Assembly (NCBI RefSeq): GCF_027172205.1
Contig: NC_070606.1
Span: forward strand, 97,102,534 to 97,166,533
DNA length: 64,000 bases
Direction of reading: 5' to 3'
DNA from: Podarcis raffonei
Taxonomy: Eukaryota > Chordata > Lepidosauria > Squamata > Lacertidae
Below, piece by piece: positions 1 through 15,000 of the stretch. The translations under genes were made by a program, and so were the position numbers. Within the stretch, counting starts at the first letter, position 1. Each line of letters opens with the position of its first letter. A model generated the notes under the pieces. It had not been told where the DNA came from, did no database searches, and worked only from the letters and a program-made list of their open reading frames with translations.

Positions 1-339
1 GTAAGGTCTTTGTGCCCGGGGAATGATTCCTTGGGGTTCCTGGATCAGACCCCAAAGGCTTGAGCAAACGCTGCTGCCCTGTCTCATCAGTCTGAGGCGT
101 CTCCAAAGCATTCTCAACTCACTAATGCGCCCTTCAGCATCCTGGCTCCCAAGCAGATGTTCTGGACTACAACTCCCATCAGCCCCTGCCAGGAGTCCAA
201 GCCATCTGCAGAGATCCAGGCTGGTGAAGGAAAGGTTATACTCAGGAGCTTACAGGAGGGGTGGCCCAGATCCTTATCAGGATCAATCTTGTGAGCCAAA
301 TTTGGAAGGTGTGATGTTTAAAGGAGAGAAGGCTGCATC

Positions 340-412
340 AAAGAGCACTTTTGCAAAGAACTTTTGCAAAAATGCAAAGTGCGCTTTTGCAAAGAGCTGT
401 TGCAAAGAGCTT
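340..412. repeat. Short imperfect tandem repeat
   Basis: Four to five copies of a unit like TTTTGCAAAGAGC in the ECEL1 intron. Confidence 0.6.
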
Positions 413-462
413 AAACAGTTTTACTGTTCTAGTTTTCAGCCTTTGGAGACTGAAATGGGAGT

Positions 463-463
<1 letters not shown>

Positions 464-501
<38 letters not shown>
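464..501. repeat. (GT)n microsatellite
   Basis: About 19 uninterrupted GT units in an ECEL1 intron. Confidence 0.95.
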
Positions 502-503
<2 letters not shown>

Positions 504-918
504 GTTTTAATGACCTTTAGCTTGAGGGCATTCTGGCAACGTGAAATGGCTGCCATCCAATTCAGCTATTGCCACAGACAGCAGCAAAAAGCTAAGAAGG
601 AAGAGAGGAATGGAAGAGGAATCAAAAGCGAATGCAATTTTTAACAAAGGAAGAACAAAATAAATCATTTCAATAGCAAAGGGGGCGAGGGATTCATGCG
701 CACCTGTTTCTGCCTTTCCTAACGTTGGCCAGAGACCCCTGCTGCTACCACCATTGTGCCACACAGACAAAGGCGTTTCTGGTGGAGGGCTGGAGCGGGC
801 TGCCTGGTCTCTAAGGCAAAGAGGCTTGAGACACTGGCTAAGAACTCGAGAGCCCTGGGCCCTCCCAGGCAGCCTCACCTTGGAGCCACAGACCGGACCT
901 TCCCTCCCCAGTCTCTGA

Positions 919-3313
<2,395 letters not shown>

Positions 3314-4520
3314 AAGAGCCGCCCGCTCCAACCCACCCCTGGCATTGTCCAAAACGCTCGCCGGGCTCAGTCGCCACCACTCTAAACCTCGTTGCCCACC
3401 GGCAGGACAGAGAAAAATGAGGGAAACACACACACAACCACAAACACACCCTGTTGCTCCGAGCTGGCCCCGTTCTCCGGGACCAACATGCACACCGACA
3501 GACAAGGGCCATTATTTTGGGAGGTGGGGATGGACCGACTCCTGCAGAAATTGGGCACTCTTCTCCCCAAGACCTCACACAGACCTCTGTGCACACCTGT
3601 GTCGCTGCTGGTTGGGAGAGGAACAGCCAAACTCAGGCAAGGCCACTCAAGAGAGGACACCACAGCCAAGCCGGGCCAAGCCAGATGGAGATGGCAAACA
3701 TGAGGCCTGTTTCTCCAACCAGATATGGGAAAACAAAACAAAACAAGATGGCGGACGAGGCCAAACCAAGGCGCCTCCTAATTTCCCCTCAAAGCTTATC
3801 GTCTCCAGGTCTCCTCTCAAGACCAGCTCATTCCCAAACTCTCCTTGGGTGCTAGAAATATTGATCAGGGCCTTCTCTAAAATGGGCAGAGTCAGTAGGC
3901 CTCTGCCCCAGGCTGCCCACTCTGGCATGCCATGCGCCACCTGCCCCCTTCTCCCCTGAGCAAAAGCACACCAGGGAATGCAGGGCATGTACGGTAGATA
4001 TTTGGGGAGGGGGGAGGACCAGGGTGATTTCTAGGCCAGCACTCATCCTGATCTGCCTACACAAAAGTCGCGGGGAGGTTATACGGAACCCCCGTTCTGT
4101 CGAGCCTTTATTTTGATCTGTTTGCGGGGAGGTTATACAGGATCGCGTCAAGCGATTGCTATCCCATACTTTCCAGCACATTTCTCCTTGCTACAAAAAA
4201 GGTCAAATTTATATTTTTTTTTTGATGGAGGGGGGGACAGATTCATTGAGGAAGGAGGCCAGCCCAAATGCAACCTGAGTTTGCCGATATGCGATCGACT
4301 CCTGTCTGCAAAACAGTGAGAGTCTGGAGGCAGGTTGGCATGGTCAGCTGTGTGGCCAACCGCCCCACCCCAACCTCCCAAACCCTCCACACACACTCCT
4401 AGCCAGCAGGTGGCGCTGTCTGGGCTGTAGGGCTATGTGGCTCTTTGTACAGAAAATGTCGCGCTGTATTTTTCTGCTGCTGATCATGTCGAATTAAAAG
4501 GCCAGAGCTGTTTTGTCTGC
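3314..4520 (+). other. ECEL1: ECEL1 3' UTR (inferred)
   Basis: About 1.2 kb following the stop with no recognisable repeat until the end. An ATTAAA at 4493-4498 followed by a T/G-rich stretch (GCTGTTTTGTCTGC) is the most convincing poly(A) signal. The extent is inferred; no transcript data are available. Confidence 0.55.
4493..4498 (+). promoter_or_regulatory. Candidate ECEL1 poly(A) signal ATTAAA
   Basis: ATTAAA, the commonest variant hexamer, about 1.18 kb after the ECEL1 stop, followed within 30 nt by a GU-rich downstream element. Confidence 0.5.
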
Positions 4521-4667
4521 ATGGGCAAAAGGGTGTGATTTATTCATTGGGCTTCTTGCAACCCTCCCTTTCCCAAGGGCTTGGAGGAGACGCCAACCTA
4601 CTATCTATGCTACCTCATCCTTTAATTTAATTTAATGAATTAGCAGAATTGAATTAAAATGTCTTGC

Positions 4668-4790
4668 TTAGGAACATCAGAAGAGCACGCAGGATCAGGT
4701 CTGTCTAGTCCAGCAATGGACCCAAGTCCAATAGCACTCTCCCTTCCTCTGGTTTCCAGCAACTGGGATTCAAAAAATTGCTCCCTCCAA
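4668..4790 (+). repeat. SINE-like fragment
   Basis: AGGAACATCAGAAGAGC...TAGTCCAGCA...CCAGCAACTGG; the same family recurs at 6781-6870 and 63911-64000. Confidence 0.55.
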
Positions 4791-5382
4791 CAGTGGCCAC
4801 GGATAGCCTTGTCACTTATGTCACTTCCAGAAGATGCTTGGGCTCAGAATTTGTTGATTTTCTGGGAGGAAGAATTCCAAGATGGAGGCGCAGCCAATCA
4901 GAAACCAAAACAGCCCATCTCTGTGCCCCTGCCAGGCTTCGGGGTATCCGCTTCCTCCCCCGTGGCCGTAAATGAGCAGATCAAGCGAAAGAGAGTTCTT
5001 ACCAGTTAGTTTCTTTAATAAACACAGCAAAGGACAAAAATAGCAGTGCTGACCGGAATAGCGGTGCTCCCAATTAAGTTCACTCCCTGGTCCGTCCCTA
5101 TTAATCTACATCACTCCTGCATCTTGTAATCTGAGGTTGGAGCCTCTGTGTTTTCTGTTCTGACACTTTCTGAGCTCTCCGGGACTTTGGGGAAAGGGGG
5201 TGGATACTATCCAGAGACCGTGAATCTGTTAACTCTCTCTCTTCTAGTGTTTCTTCTGCTAGCTGTTCCCCATCCAGCATTTCCCAGCTTCTGCCTTCTG
5301 AACTAAGCCCCTCTGCAAACCACTGTTCCAAATCTATACTGTCCTTCTGCTCCTGGGAAGATTCAGGATCAAGGGGAGAGAA

Positions 5383-5633
5383 GAAGAAGTAGAGTTTGGA
5401 TTTGATATCCCACTTTATCACTACCTGAAGGAGTCTCAAAGCGGCTCACAATCTCCTTTCCCTTCCTCCCCCACAACAAACACTCTGTGAGGTGAGTGGG
5501 GCTGAGAGACTTCAGCGAAGTGTGACTAGCCCAAGGTCACCCAGCAGCTGCATGTGGAGGAGCGGGGAATCGAACCCAGTTCACCAGATTACGACTCCAC
5601 CACTCTTAACCACTACACCACACCAAGAGGGTA
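5383..5633 (-). repeat. tRNA-related SINE
   Basis: Ends CCACTCTTAACCACTACACC on the plus strand, a tRNA-like head in reverse; central AGGTCACCCAGC block typical of reptile SINEs. A relative lies at 46283-46490. Confidence 0.55.
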
Positions 5634-6089
5634 GCTCCCACCATTTTCCTCAGTGCAGCCCTCCTCATTATGGTCCCTGGCAGCTCCCTTGCAGTCCTGA
5701 TCTGGAGCACAGGTGGTTATTTAAGAGGCCATTCCCAGTCAGACATGGCAAATCCAGGTGGAAGTGTGATGGTTGGGTTAGGAAGCATCACGTCACATCT
5801 CCATGATGACTGGCATGGAGTGGAGAATCAGCTGATGGGAAGGAGCCTGTCAGCTGCCAAAGGAAGCTCTCCTTTCAAACTGCACAAAACACACACACAC
5901 ACTGCTCCAGCCTCTACCTATCAATGCTAGTAATAATGATTACGAGAGAAAGGGGGGATTTGGGCACTGCAGAGTTTGCACATTGCTTGGCATTCTAGAA
6001 GCTGGGCATGGTCTCCCTGTGGCATTCATGGCAGCATGCCTTTGGTGCACTACCACCCACCCTTCAGGTCTAGGTAGGAGAGCAGCTCT

Positions 6090-6345
6090 CAGGTCTGAAG
6101 TTGAGCATGTCACCCTCTTTTGAGGCACCAGAGTCTTTGTTGTTCCTCATTCCGACTCCTAAGCACCTGGAATCACTGGAATCTCACACTGCTCAGAGAT
6201 TGGGGGGTAGTGCGCAACACTGGTGTCAGAAGTGGAATTCATGTTTCCTTGAAATGAGGGATACCCCTGCATGTGCTCCTGCATGTTCACACCATGACTG
6301 GAACTGCCAACCCCACTTTTGGTGGAACAAGATGGAAGACATTCA
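6090..6345 (+). mobile_element. LTR-retrotransposon fossil: LTR end, PBS and leader
   Basis: TGGTGTCAGAAGTGGAATTC at 6229-6248 matches the complement of a tRNA-Leu 3' end, a usual primer-binding site of gypsy-like elements; preceding sequence ends in CA. No coding part recognised; broken remnant. Confidence 0.45.
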
Positions 6346-6498
6346 TTGATTCAGCCTTCAGCAGGATGGAGAACACTTGTTTAGCTTAAGAAGCAAAGCT
6401 CTTGAGGGTGTATTCTATGTGGCATCAGAGTTGGAAGCGCTGTCCAGAGGAGAGAAAGAGGAGAGAGATGTATCCCCGAGTTGTCGTCCAGGGGAGGG

Positions 6499-6761
6499 TT
6501 AACAGGCCCAAAGGAGCAAGGAGGCCAAGAGAAGAGTCACCAAAGTGGGCTTTGTCAACCTGGCAGAGTTAATGTCCAGGCCATTATCCTGGTATGGTTC
6601 TATGCCAGCAGCATATGCCATGACATGGGCAACAAACGTCTGCTCCTGCACCCCATGGAATAGGTGAGCCATGGGGCCCTTTGCCAAGATGGCCACGTCC
6701 TCGCCCCCATGGGTTTCCGAGTCAAGGGGCACCGCAGCTTGCTGGTGGTAGTCGTCACGCT
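6499..6761 (-). CDS. ALPI: ALP copy A exon 11 and stop
   Basis: 263 nt; encodes [20 protein letters not shown]... with His432 in ETHGGEDV, then [20 protein letters not shown], then a hydrophobic tail ending SLLLWAC and TAA at 6501-6499. The tail fits a GPI-attachment signal; the Asn/Gly/Asp/Ser stretch before it is a plausible omega site. Cys467 and its partner are absent. Confidence 0.95.
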
Positions 6762-8965
6762 CTACGGAGAGGAATGGAAGAACATAAGAAGAGGCTACTG
6801 GATCAGGCCAAGGGCCCTTCACAGAGGCCAACCAGATGCCTTGTGGAAACCTGTGGTTTCCAGCAACTGGTTTTCAGAAGCGAAGGACTGCGAAGGACAC
6901 AGGACAGGTTTAGGGTCTAGGCCACACATAAGGTGGACGATCAGTAACAGGATCTCCCTTAGTTTTGGGGGATGTGTGGGTATTACTTTAAAGCAAGTAT
7001 GGAGTGGAGAGTTAAGCATTTAATGTGGATTGGTGCAACAATAAGTAGGTGGAGGTGTTTGAACCTCAGATCTGGAAAATGGCATAAAGGTAAAGGGACC
7101 CCTGACCATTAGGTCCAGTCATGGCCAACTCTGGGGTTGCGGCGCTCATCTCGCTTTATTGGCCGAGGGAGCCGGCGTACAGCTTCCGGGTCATGTGGCC
7201 AGCATGACTAAGCCGCTTCTGGCGAACCAGAGCAGCGCACAGAAACGCCGTTTACCTTCCCGCCAGAGTGGTACCTATTTATCTACTTGCACTTTGACGT
7301 GCTTTCGAACTGCTAGGTTGGCAGGAGCAGGGACTGAGTAACGGGAGCTCACCCCGTTGTGGGGATTCGAACCACCGACCTTCTGATCGGCAAGTCCTAG
7401 GCTCTGTACTTTAACCCACAGCGCTACCCCTGTCCCGGAAAATGGCATAGGGAGGGTTAAACACCACAACCACCGCCGTATCAATTAACACTCTTGGGTG
7501 ACGTGTGCTGTGGCCTTGGAATCCCTGCCGTAGAGTCAAACTAGCCTTGAATGTTGACCACACACCCTGTCCAGCCACCCCCTCCCCAGGCCTCCCCAAT
7601 TCAGCAGCACCATCCCTCTTACCGCTCTCTTCTTCGGTCAAATTGGGGCGGCCCTGGCTGGTGATCTGGTAGCCCGGCCCGTTCCCATACACGATGGATG
7701 TGTACGCCTTCCTGTCTGCTGCTAATGCAGGGGCCAAGCCTGTGGAGGGAGTGTAGTGGACAGTGAGGAATCTTCTTTCCAAGCCAAGAGCCGGTTTCCT
7801 TTCTGGGCAAGCTCCGAAGGGCCGAATTCCAGTGGGGCCAAGGGCAAAAGTGGGCAGAGCAGGGCATGCCCGTTCTGCCTTTGTGTGGGAGGCTGCTTTC
7901 TACACACACTCGCACACACCCCTTCCTAAACCCCATCCAGACAAGCGAGAGGCATGGTCTGGGTTCAAGGGCATATTCCAGCCAGGCAAAAACACCCATG
8001 GTGTGAAGCAGTGCCAGTGAAAGGCATGACCCAAGGAGAGGGTGGTGACAAGGGCCAGACAGAGCTTGTGGACTCTCCTTCCTTGGAGGTTTTAAAGCAG
8101 AGGTTGGGTGGCCGTCTGTCATGGATGCTTTAGCTAAGATTCCTGCATTGCACAGGGTTGGGCTAGATGACCCTCGGGGGTCCCTTCCAACTCGACGATT
8201 CTATGCTTTTATCCCTGGAGGGCCACTCAGCCTGTTAGTTCATCTAGTTCAATACTCTGAGCAGCAGAGGCTCTCCAAGATCTACAGCAGAAGTATTTCT
8301 CAACTCTACTAGAAAACATCTTTTCTTTTTCTTTTTTTAACTGGGGATGCCAGGTATTGAACCTGGGTCCCTTTGCATGCAAATCACAGGCTTTGCTCTC
8401 TAAGCCATGGCCCTTTCTGGACGCAGCCCAAGAGACTGTGCATCCTCACTGCATTGTTACCACTATATTCTTCCAGTGGTTTGGACCACCTGCATGGAAG
8501 CCTTTGGAAAATAGATAGCTGCCTTATGTTTAGCCTGGAAAAGAGGAGACTGAGAGGAGATCTGAGAGCCATCTTCAAATATCTCAAGGGCTGTGACGTG
8601 GAAGAGGGAGCAAGCTTGTTTTCTGCTGCTCCGGAGGGGAGAACATGAACCAACGACTTGAAGATGCAAGAAGATTCTGACACTGAGGTCCAGCGCCGAG
8701 GGCCTTCTGGCAGTTCCCTCGCTGCAAGAAGCCAAGTTACAGAGAGCCAGGCAGAGGGCCTTCTCGGTAGTTGCACCCTCCCTGTGGAACGCCCTCCCAC
8801 CAGATGTCAAAGAGAACAACAACTACCAGACTTTTAGATGACATCTGAAGGCAGCCCTGTTTAGGGAAGCTTTTAATGTTTGAGGCATTACTGTATTTTA
8901 ATATTGTGTTGGAAGCCGCCCAGAGTGTCTGGGGAAGCCCAGCCAGATGGGCGGGGTATAAATAA

Positions 8966-9023
<58 letters not shown>

Positions 9024-12000
9024 ATCAGGAAGAACTTTCTGACAGGAGGAGCTGTCCAACAGTGGAACGGTCTCCCTTGGGAGGTTGTGGGCTCTCTTTC
9101 CTCGGACGTTTTAAAGCAGAGATTAGATGATCATCTGTTGTGGATGCTTTAGCTGAGATATCCCCATTGCAAAGGGCTGGACTAGATGACTCTCAGTGTC
9201 CCTTCCAACTCTACAAGCCTAAGTCAGGCCAACGGTCTATATAGCCCTGCACTGTCTGCACTGGCAGGCAGTGGCTCTCCAGGGCTTCAGAATGGGCTTC
9301 CTCAGTCCTATGTGAAGATCCTACAGGACCTTCTACATTCAAGGCAGGTGTTCTAACCCTGATCTACGGCCCTTCCCCCCCCCACATCCAGCTGAGCCCA
9401 CCAGAACCAGAACCGACGGGTTCCTCGCCAGCCCCATACCAAAGATGGAGGAACCTCTCAGCGTGTAGCCGCCAAAGCCAAAGACGTGGGAATGGTCAGC
9501 GGTCACCACAGTCAAGGTGTCAGCTTCTTGCGTCAGCTCCCCTGCCCGCTGGATAGCTTTGTCGAACTCCACTGCCTCAGTGAGAGCCTGCTTGGCAATG
9601 CCGTTGTGGTGTCCCAGGTCAATCTTGCCTCGTGCGGAGAAAAGGGCAACTTAGAAGGAGAGAGATCAGGGGAAACACCTGCAATCGCCCCAGTTAATGG
9701 ACCCCCCTTTCATTGGGCTGTTTACAAATTTTTAATTACAAGATCCCAGTCTGCCTTCCACCCAAACCCTGGTCAACGCAGCCCAGAAGATGCCCCAACT
9801 TATCTTCAACAAAGAGGTAGAATCCCTCGGGGTTGCGGCTGAGGATCTTTAAGGCGACCTCAGTCATCTCCGCCAGAGATGGGTCAGTCTGATTGTTGCG
9901 GACCAGCTCGTATTTCATGTCGCCAGGTTCAAAGAGGCCTGGGGATGACAGAGAAGCAGTTGCCAAGACTGAAGGTTCCTGTCTAAGTCCTCTCCAGGGT
10001 TTTCCCCAAGCGATCTGAGACTTCACCTGTGCGACACTATTTTTCTCCTCCGCCCTTTTCATGCCTCTCCTAGTTCTGGGAGACCAGGCAAGAGGGGAGC
10101 TTGTCACAGGACGAGTAGGAGACACCTGGGACTCTTCAGCAGCCTGACTCATCTCTGCCTCTTGGCCTCTGCTGCTTCAGCTTCTGTCTCTGATTCTGGA
10201 CTTCTCTCTGCCACAGACTCTCCCAGCTCACTGAGCCCTGTTACCTCTTCAGCTTCCGACACCTCCTCTTCCCACTCCTCTCCCTCTTCTCCGTCTGTCC
10301 ACTCAGTGTCATCCCACCACCACTCCCCGGGTTCTGAGTCTTCTTCCCCTGGGGATTCCCTAGCTGGTTCCTCCCACCATTCCTCTGCATCCAACCAGCC
10401 CAAGACAGAGGATTTGTCAGAAAAAAGAATGCGTTCCTAGCCCTCTCCATGCCACAGTTCACACAATCTGGCAGAACCAAGTGCTACAGCAGAGGTGGGG
10501 AACCTCCGACCTCTTGGCTTAAATAAGAACTATCCAGGGTCCTGTTTTGACCTGTGAGGCTGTTTTTGTGAGGATACCCAGAGTTTACAGGATTAACAGC
10601 TCAAGGGAAATGGCGTCCTGTCACTGGGGTGAGTTCGCATCTTTGTTATGTGAACGTTTTTACTTTCTGTTTTGGCTGCGACAGGAGAAGCATGTCTTCG
10701 CTTTCCCCTGGCTGTTGTCATTTTGCTGCTGTACAATGAACGCTTCATAGAATAGAGGAAGCCGTTGTACGAGAGTTTTACTGCATGGCTGAGATTCCTT
10801 CCACACAGGCACACCACTGCGCAAGATTCTCTGCTGTAGCCGGGAGAAGCAGGTTGGCGCAGTGGAAGCGGACTGGACGCCATAACAGTCCCGCTGTTGG
10901 CAGCCTTGACAGACTCTCAACGGAACAGTTTCTCCAAGCCACATCCACCTGGGCATCATATGTGAAGCCAGGTGTGGGGCAGGTAAAGAGATGGCTGCAA
11001 AGGAGCCCTCGGGAGCTCTGAAGTTGTCGTGCTGTCAGGTGATTGACAGGCCCCAGCAGCTTGTCTCTGGGGCTGAAAATGGCTCCCCACCCCAGGGTTA
11101 CAGCTTTTCCCAGAAGGCACCATTTTGTGTGCAGTGGGACTGGTGAGAGGAGAGAAGTGCTGGTCTGAAGGCTGTGCCACAAAACCCTCACTCCTGGAAT
11201 TTTACACATGTCATGGGGCTTCCCTCACTCCCCACATGAGGAAACATTCACACGGAAATCTGCAGCCCAAAGCGGTTCGGTCCAGGATTTCTGCTTGATT
11301 CTCCTGTGCGTATAAACCGGTCTTAAACGCATTCTGAGAAAAACGCTTCTAATCACTGCAACTGGGAAGTGCGGTGAGTGATATGCATTTCAAGACAGGG
11401 CTGAATAAGGCTGTGTGTGCCCTTGAAGCACATTCAAAGCATATTCTTTTTCTCAAAGAATTCTGGGCACTGTAGTTTGTTAAGGGTTGCTGGGAATTGT
11501 CACTCTGCGAGGGGTGAACTACATTGCCCATAACCCTTTGAGGGAAATAATGTGCTTTAAAGCTGTAAGCTGCCTAAGACACCACGGATGAAGAAACTGG
11601 GAGGCAAATGGGGATTTGAACCCGTTACCCATGAGGCGGCTCACAGCTGGGTCGTCTGCAGCACTCAGCAGCTGTGTTCGGTTCCACACGTACTTGGTGC
11701 CCTAGGAAGAAACACAAAGAATTGAGGGGATATTTTCTACGCCTCCCAGGCAGTGGCGTAGCGTGGGTTGTCAGCACCCGGGGCAAGGCAAGTGATTTGC
11801 GCCCCCTAACCCGTGGATTTTAGCACTCGAGTCTCTTCCACTAGATTAGCGTGCCCCCCCCTCAGATGTTGCGCCCGGTGCAGCTGGCCCCCCCCTGCAC
11901 CCCCCACGCTACGCCACTGCTCCCAGGCCCAACATAGCTTGCCATATCCACCACAGATTAAAATGTGTTTCCTTTTGGAGAATATTTGCCTGTCTACACC

Positions 12001-15000
12001 AATACTGTCCCCTCTATGAGGTGGGATTTTTGTTAAACCCATTATCAGTTAGGCCAGCATCATGTATGCAGAAACAAGACCTGACCAGAAGACTGGTAAG
12101 AGCCACTTTTGGAGTTCCCTAACGGCTGGCTGTTGAAGTGAAAAACAGCTCCAGATAAGGCACAAGGGGGGCTCTGCGCATAAAGTAAAAAAGATTGAAC
12201 TGAGTAAGCGTTTCCAAGGATTGTGGGTGAATGAGAGATTGTGGGGTGACAGGGTGGCAGAAGGTGGATGGGGAGAGAATGAAACAGCAAAGATTACACA
12301 CATTTTTCCTACACAGAGAGCATTCCCAGCTCTCGCAGAGTGTTAGAACTCCGTCCAGAAATGCATTGCTGAATAAAGTCTGACTAGTTGGGAATTGGGT
12401 GTGCGCTTCCATACTTGAAGCCACAAGGGGAAATTCTCCCCACATGACTGGCAGCCGCTCTCCAAACGCTGAAGCAGAAAGAGCTCTCTGTCATGTGCTC
12501 CTTTTAACTGGAGGTGCCAAGAATTGAACCCGGCATCTTTTGAATTTAAGCATGAGCACGAATCTTCTGCTGAGCTGCAATCCCTCCCCTGATGGCTGTC
12601 TGTGTGGCCCAATGGGACCCACAGACTAAATAACAAGACCCCCTTCGGGCACACCCAGCATTGACCTCTTATCTCATAGAAGCATAGTTGGAAGGGACCT
12701 CGAGGGTCATCTAGTCCCACCCCCTGCAATGCAGGAATCTCAGCTAAAGCATCAGAGGCATTTTACCCTTCAAAGAATTGCATGAGCTGCAGTTTCATAA
12801 GGGTTGCTGAGAATTGTAACCCTATGGTGCCCAAAAATCTTTGCGAGGAGAAACATGCTCCAGAGGTGTACAATGTGTGCACAGCCAAAGTACATTGCAA
12901 ATGATGTTGCATAACACGTACACACCAGCTTCCCATTGAAATAAATAAATTTAGGTCTTATATATATAATAAATGTTCATAAATGTACCAAGCAAACACG
13001 TACATAAATATGTGGACCACATGTCTGAAGCAGCGCAGAAGGGCAGTCCTGGAGCCATTTTGGCTCTCAAACTGACCAAATGTTTTCTCTGCAAGGTCAA
13101 AGGAAAATGGAAAAGCCTCCCCATTGTCTTTTCTTTCACAAATCCTGTCTTAAGGGTATATCTGTGTATGAATGGGGTGAGCCTGTGGCCTGGCTCAGGA
13201 ACTGGGTATTTGTTACTACAAAGGACTAGCCAGGCTCCCCAGGGTAAGCATTAACAGGTAACCTGCCAGACAGGAGATAAACAATGACAGGAGGTAAACA
13301 ACGCACTCAGATTTCTGCTGTAGACCGCCCTTTTTGTGATGTAGGTATGATGTATCTGGAGGGGGGTGGTCTTGAGCTACACCCCTTCTGTGATGGGGTA
13401 TGATGTTTCTGGGGGTGGTCTTGGACTCCAAGGCGGGCAAATTAAAATGTCTATATAAGGGCAGACGCACCTTGGTTCTGGGTCCTCCTCCTTTCCTGTG
13501 TGTGAGGGGAGCACCCTGTTGCAACAGTTCAATAAAGATCAGGCTTACTAGCTGCTTTGCTTCTCAATATTCTCTGGTTGGCCTCTGTTCTTTTCTCCGA
13601 CCGATGGAGAACCTACAAAGGACTCTATAAGGGCTCTTGTGTCCCCCATAAGGGAATAAGGGCAGGTTTTCGTTTATTACACCATCCTCGTGTCAGGTCC
13701 ACAATTCCGAAAGCAAAAGCATTTTGGTGAGATAAACTTACCGGCGAGGAGTTAAGCCACTCTGTGATGAGGTTCTTGCCATCCTGGCGTATGCCCTTGC
13801 TGGAGTTGGTGCTGTACTCGGGGTCCTGAGTGCCTGCTGGAGTCATGTACTTCCGACCGCCGCCCAGGATCACCTGTCAAGAAAGTCGCACGCCGTAGGA
13901 AGGGTTATGTGAATGTGCACACAAGCGAAAGCAAGCACTCAGGGGAGCCATCTTGGCAGGAGATTTCCCAGGTTTGAAGGAACCCAGGGCAAGGACACCT
14001 CGAGGGGTGCAGTGTAGGAATGGATTTACATAGGCACTTGGAGAGGATATATGATATAGTTATTATCCTTCCTTGCGCGAGTGGGTGAGATCAACAGAAT
14101 ATCATGTTTGGCAGCTTAAACTTGGAAGCTAAAACAAGGTTGATTTAACCTTCTGGAAGCAATAATCCAGGATGCTTTTTTAAGACAGGGTAGGTTTCCC
14201 TGGTGTCTCCCCTTAAAAACAACATTGTTTTGTGAAGAAGTAAAAGTAGTATTTACTTACATAATCTAGGTTTTGAAGCAGCAGTTATGGCAGAAAAATG
14301 GAGGGGCAGGTTTATAACTACTATCTAAGTTACAAAAGTACAAAATGTAAGTTCAGAATGCTTGGAAGCCTGATGGGGAAGAGGGAGACGCCCAGGCAGG
14401 AAGGAAGAATGCAGCGTTACAGCTGCAGGGAGTCACAAGTGGGGAGAGGACACCAGGTTGGCAAAAGCTGCCCCACAGCTTACCCTAAGCAGGATAACAG
14501 AGCAGAGAGGGCAGGAGTGGATTGCAAGCCCAGAAAGGAGGAGGATTGCTGCCCCCTCCACAACCCACCGTCAGGTTGACGTTTTTAACAAGTTGCTGAG
14601 CGATGTCCTTGCAGCCTTCTGAAATTGCTGAGGCGGGCATGTCGGCATCCGAGTACCAGTTCCGGTTCACCACGTGGGCATAATTCCCAGAGGGCGATGC
14701 ATGCTGGACTCGCGTGGTGGTCACAATCCCCACAGACTTTCCTGAAATTGGGCAGAGAGAGAGAGAGAGAGAGATTGTCTACAAGAGGGACTGTCTGGGC
14801 CAGGCAAGAGATCCTCATTGAACGGGGGTTTCATCTTTGATCAGAAACTTGGAGGAAGGAGAAGACAATGCTTCTGGGCATGTACTGAGTGCCTCCCCTA
14901 AGTATGAAAGGACCATGCTTACCATCTACATCTCTGGGATTAAGGGTTTGCAAGTGTGAGGGCAAACCCTGAGCCCAATAAGACGTAACTAAGTTGGGGG

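Larger units (their letters stand above)
4521..6498. other. ECEL1 / phosphatase copy A intergenic region
   Basis: Tail-to-tail spacer. It holds a SINE-like fragment (about 4668-4790), an acidic ORF-like stretch read on the minus strand (about 5110-5380), a tRNA-related SINE (about 5383-5633) and the leader of an LTR-element fossil (about 6090-6345). I see no clear AATAAA on the minus strand for copy A in this interval, so its 3' end is unresolved. Confidence 0.6.

Noticed and set aside
9624-9632. Using the AG three bases downstream (AT-AG intron)
   Set aside because: It would shorten exon 9 to 189 nt and delete a conserved Gly next to Glu311 in both genes. Kept only as an alternative to test.
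9632-9803. Classifying intron 8 as a U12 (minor spliceosome) intron
   Set aside because: The donor lacks ATATCC and there is no clear TCCTTAAC branch site; the donor and pyrimidine tract fit U2-type AT-AC better.
9804-9804. Reading the missing GT after exon 8 as proof that copy A is a pseudogene or the base is wrong
   Set aside because: The paralog has the same AT, the acceptor AC fits in both, and all other exons are open with matching lengths.
10149-10403. A host gene for the Glu/Trp-rich peptide
   Set aside because: No splice context, no recognisable domain and composition like other repeat-derived stretches.
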